From NCBI GenBank assembly GCA_020633435.1, contig JACKDP010000002.1:758001-822000 (forward strand): a stretch of 64,000 nucleotides of DNA, written 5' to 3'. The position numbers were made by a program, and so were the translations under genes. This DNA comes from Myxococcales bacterium. GTDB taxonomy: Bacteria; Myxococcota_A; Bradymonadia; UBA7976; UBA1532. The notes under the pieces are model-generated. The model saw only the letters and a list, made by a program, of their open reading frames with translations. It ran no database searches and was not told where the DNA came from. Below are positions 62,049 through 64,000 of the stretch, in pieces (position 1 is the first letter of the stretch; each line of letters starts with the position of its first letter).

Positions 62049-63254
62049 TCAGCCAACGAGCTCGACCAGCTTGGCTTCGAAGATGGCAGGATCTTCGGCG
62101 AGGGCGGCCAGCACGGCGTCGCCGGGGGTGCCCTCGATCTGGATGCGCGCGCAGGCCGCCCGCGCGCCGCTGAACACGATGTTCTCCATCTGCTGCACGT
62201 TGATGCGGGCCTCGCGGAGCTGGGCGAGGATGCCCGCCAGGACGCCCACCTGATCGACGTGGCGCACGACCAGCATGTGCGTCGCGGGGGTGGAGGCGGC
62301 CAGGTTCACGCAGTTGCGGACGGTGCCGAGGCGCGCCCACTCCAGGATGATGGCGCAGGTCTCGGAGGCGACGGCCTCCTGGGCCTGGGCGGTCGACGCG
62401 CCGATGTGCGGGGTGCCGCTCACGCCGGGCAGCGCCGCCAGCGGCGACGTCCAGGGGCCGTCAGCGGCGGGCTCGTCCTGGAAGACGTCGAGGCCGGCGC
62501 GGATGCCCTTCTCCTCGATGGCCCGGGCCAGCGCGACCTCGTCGACGATCTCGCCGCGGCTGGTGTTGATGAAGAGGGCGCCGGGGCGCAGGGCGTCGAA
62601 GATGGCCGGGCCCACGAAGCCGCGGGTGGCGGGCGTGAGGGCCAGGTGCACCGTGAGGGCGTCGGCGGCCCGGGCCACGTCGACGGGGCTGTCGGCCCGG
62701 GCGACCCCGAGCACGGCGGCGCGGCCCGGGGTGAGGCTCGGCGACCAGGCGATGACCTGCATCTCGAAGGCGAGGGCGCGGGCGATGACGGCGCGGCCGA
62801 TGTCGCCGGTGCCCAGGACGCCCAAGGTGCGGCTCTTGAGGCCGAACCCCTTGGAATACTTCGACTTCTGCCAGTTGCCCGCCCGCAGGTCCGCGGTGGC
62901 GTCGGCCACCCGGCGGTCGGCGTTGAGCAGGTGGGCGAAGGCCAGCTCCGCGGTCGCCACGGCGTTGGTGCCCGGGCAGTTCGTCACGAAGACGCCCCGG
63001 GCCGAGGCCGCCGGCAGGTCGATGGTGTTCACCCCGGCCCCCGCGCGGACGACGAGCTGCAGCGCGGGGCTGGCGGCCAGGGCGTCGGCGGTGACCTTGG
63101 TGGACCGCACGACGAGGACCTCGGGGGCCAGCTCGGCGATGGCGGCGGTGAGGGCAGGACCGGAGAGGCGCGCGTCGACGTGGACCTCGAGCCCGGCGGC
63201 TTGCAGCTCCAGGCGAGCGGCGTCCGGCATGGCGTCGGCGATCAGGATGCGCAT
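62049..63254 (-). CDS. serA: D-3-phosphoglycerate dehydrogenase-like enzyme with ACT domain
   Basis: This encodes 401 residues from ATG 63254 (GGGAGG eight bases upstream). It belongs to the NAD-dependent D-2-hydroxyacid dehydrogenases: VVRAGAGVNTIDLPAA, nucleotide loop GTGDIG (148-153), FINTSRGEIVDE (catalytic Arg), DVFQDEP (Glu) and TPHIGAS (His). The C-terminal 75 residues are an ACT domain (MLVVRHVDQVGVLAGILAQL) as in serine-feedback-regulated SerA. It oxidises 3-phosphoglycerate for serine synthesis. The short cofactor-domain form without the intervening domain is common. The upstream frame to 63785 is out of context and not used. Confidence 0.9.
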   Translation of the reverse strand: MRILIADAMPDAARLELQAAGLEVHVDARLSGPALTAAIAELAPEVLVVRSTKVTADALAASPALQLVVRAGAGVNTIDLPAASARGVFVTNCPGTNAVATAELAFAHLLNADRRVADATADLRAGNWQKSKYSKGFGLKSRTLGVLGTGDIGRAVIARALAFEMQVIAWSPSLTPGRAAVLGVARADSPVDVARAADALTVHLALTPATRGFVGPAIFDALRPGALFINTSRGEIVDEVALARAIEEKGIRAGLDVFQDEPAADGPWTSPLAALPGVSGTPHIGASTAQAQEAVASETCAIILEWARLGTVRNCVNLAASTPATHMLVVRHVDQVGVLAGILAQLREARINVQQMENIVFSGARAACARIQIEGTPGDAVLAALAEDPAIFEAKLVELVG

Positions 63255-63334
63255 CGGGGGGCCTCCCAGGTGGACCGCGGTATTCTGCGCGATCTGTGGC
63301 CCGGCGTCCCCCCCGAAGCGGGTGTTTTTTTCCG

Positions 63335-64000
63335 TCAGAAGCCGTCGCACTCCACGAGGTTCTCGTAGACCGGGTGGTTGGCGGCCTCCTTCTCGAGGAT
63401 GTAGTCCATGCACTCGCGGGCCGCGGGGGCCTGGCCGGCCAGGAAGGCGAGCCAGGCGGGGTTCATCTCGGGCTCGCCGGGGGACGCGCCGACGGTCCAC
63501 TCGAAGGTGCCGCCGCCCATGGGCTGGGAGTGGCAGCCCTCGCAGCCCAGGTTCATGCCGGGGGCCGCGACGCACTCGTTCTTGGGGCCCCAGGGGTTGC
63601 CGCAGGCGCCGGTGCCGTCGCCCTGGATGCACATGCTGAACTTGCCCCAGGGCGTGTTGTTGAGCTCCACCGGCCGGTCGCCGCCGCCGCCCGCGTTGCA
63701 GACGGGGTTGTAGATGAGCTCCAGGGGCGTGCCGTCCCGCGTCTCGGTGGCGTTCGGGGGCGGCGGCACCCAGAACGTGGCCCACTGGAAGTAGGAGCCG
63801 GCGCCGAAGTTCCCCGAGTTGCTCACCGCGACGTGCATGCCGACGAGGTAGTGCCGCGCCTCGCCGGGGGGCTGGTAGCTGTAGTAGTCGGCCAGGTTCG
63901 CGCCGGCGGGCAGGCGGCCCTCGGGCACGAAGAACGTCTTGATGACCCGCTTGCCGCTGGGCAGCTTCGGCATCCAGCCCGCCTGGGCGTTGTGGCAGTA
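63335..64000 (-). CDS. c-type cytochrome-like protein (N-terminus beyond window)
   Basis: The frame stays open to the window edge, so at least 221 residues are present and the start is missing. The edge sequence reads YCHNAQAGW, probably the end of a CxxCH heme site. A second clear heme motif is CEGCH in NLGCEGCHSQPMGGG. Between them lie beta-rich segments (GEARHYLVGMHVAVSNSGNF; GSYFQWATFWVPPPP) and several other cysteines. It is likely periplasmic or outer-membrane and part of electron transfer. It resembles exported cytochromes of Myxococcota, but no specific family can be named. Confidence 0.75.
   Translation of the reverse strand, partial: YCHNAQAGWMPKLPSGKRVIKTFFVPEGRLPAGANLADYYSYQPPGEARHYLVGMHVAVSNSGNFGAGSYFQWATFWVPPPPNATETRDGTPLELIYNPVCNAGGGGDRPVELNNTPWGKFSMCIQGDGTGACGNPWGPKNECVAAPGMNLGCEGCHSQPMGGGTFEWTVGASPGEPEMNPAWLAFLAGQAPAARECMDYILEKEAANHPVYENLVECDGF

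Noticed and set aside
63255..63785. N-terminal extension of the dehydrogenase frame
   Set aside because: It overlaps the cytochrome gene in another frame; ATG 63254 has a strong ribosome site and a standard family N-terminus.

Overview
The window is very GC-rich, coding-dense bacterial DNA. Its gene content points to a predatory or social member of the Myxococcota (old deltaproteobacterial) type, though no marker gene fixes the taxon. Pointers are: many lipoproteins with Asp/Ala- or Gly/Ala-rich linkers and disulfide-rich repeats, a MYXO-CTERM-like tail, eukaryote-like Ser/Thr kinases next to an ECF sigma factor, and a CorE-like copper sigma factor. KdsB and a TolC-type channel indicate a Gram-negative envelope. 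I saw no rRNA, tRNA, CRISPR array, insertion sequence or phage gene.

Layout, left to right. 1-8562 (-) is most of one giant secreted CotH-kinase/lamin-tail/EGF protein cut by the window edge. 8975-14900 (+) is a copper-resistance operon of five overlapping genes: P1B ATPase, CorE-like sigma factor, His-rich lipoprotein, TolC-type channel and multicopper oxidase. 14929-17951 holds an aldo/keto reductase and a TetR gene divergent from a lipase-like lipoprotein, with three matching operators between the last two. 17964-20111 has a Gly-rich lipoprotein, an unknown protein and kdsB. 20115-23727 (-) is a zinc-type ABC importer operon led by a porin-like protein, with Zur-like dyads upstream. 23831-27146 holds a TPR membrane protein, a glycine-rich small protein, a rhodanese-MoeB fusion, and DUF2914 and DUF2071 genes.

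27193-31355 (+) is a coupled ATPase plus STAND/TPR pair that looks like a defence or signalling cassette. 31362-35608 is a kinase island: a TPR/PEGA protein, two Ser/Thr kinases and an ECF43-like sigma factor overlapping its kinase. 35792-50622 (+) is a run of five exported proteins: three share a six-Cys repeat, one of them is a 2182-residue lipoprotein whose C-terminal half resembles Tc-toxin A subunits, and the last is an eight-repeat FG-GAP lipoprotein.

50656-64000 is mostly housekeeping or accessory: feoAB with a Fur-type box, aconitase A, a solitary adenine-methylase-like protein, a zinc-ribbon membrane protein with two apparent compensating frameshifts, a sodium:solute symporter, a 3-phosphoglycerate-dehydrogenase-like enzyme, and a partial c-type cytochrome.

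Three metal-homeostasis systems (copper efflux, zinc import, ferrous iron import) each carry recognisable regulatory features. Several genes have a -10-like element only 6-7 bases before the start codon, suggesting leaderless mRNAs. Assignments rest on motif reading by eye; no database search was run.
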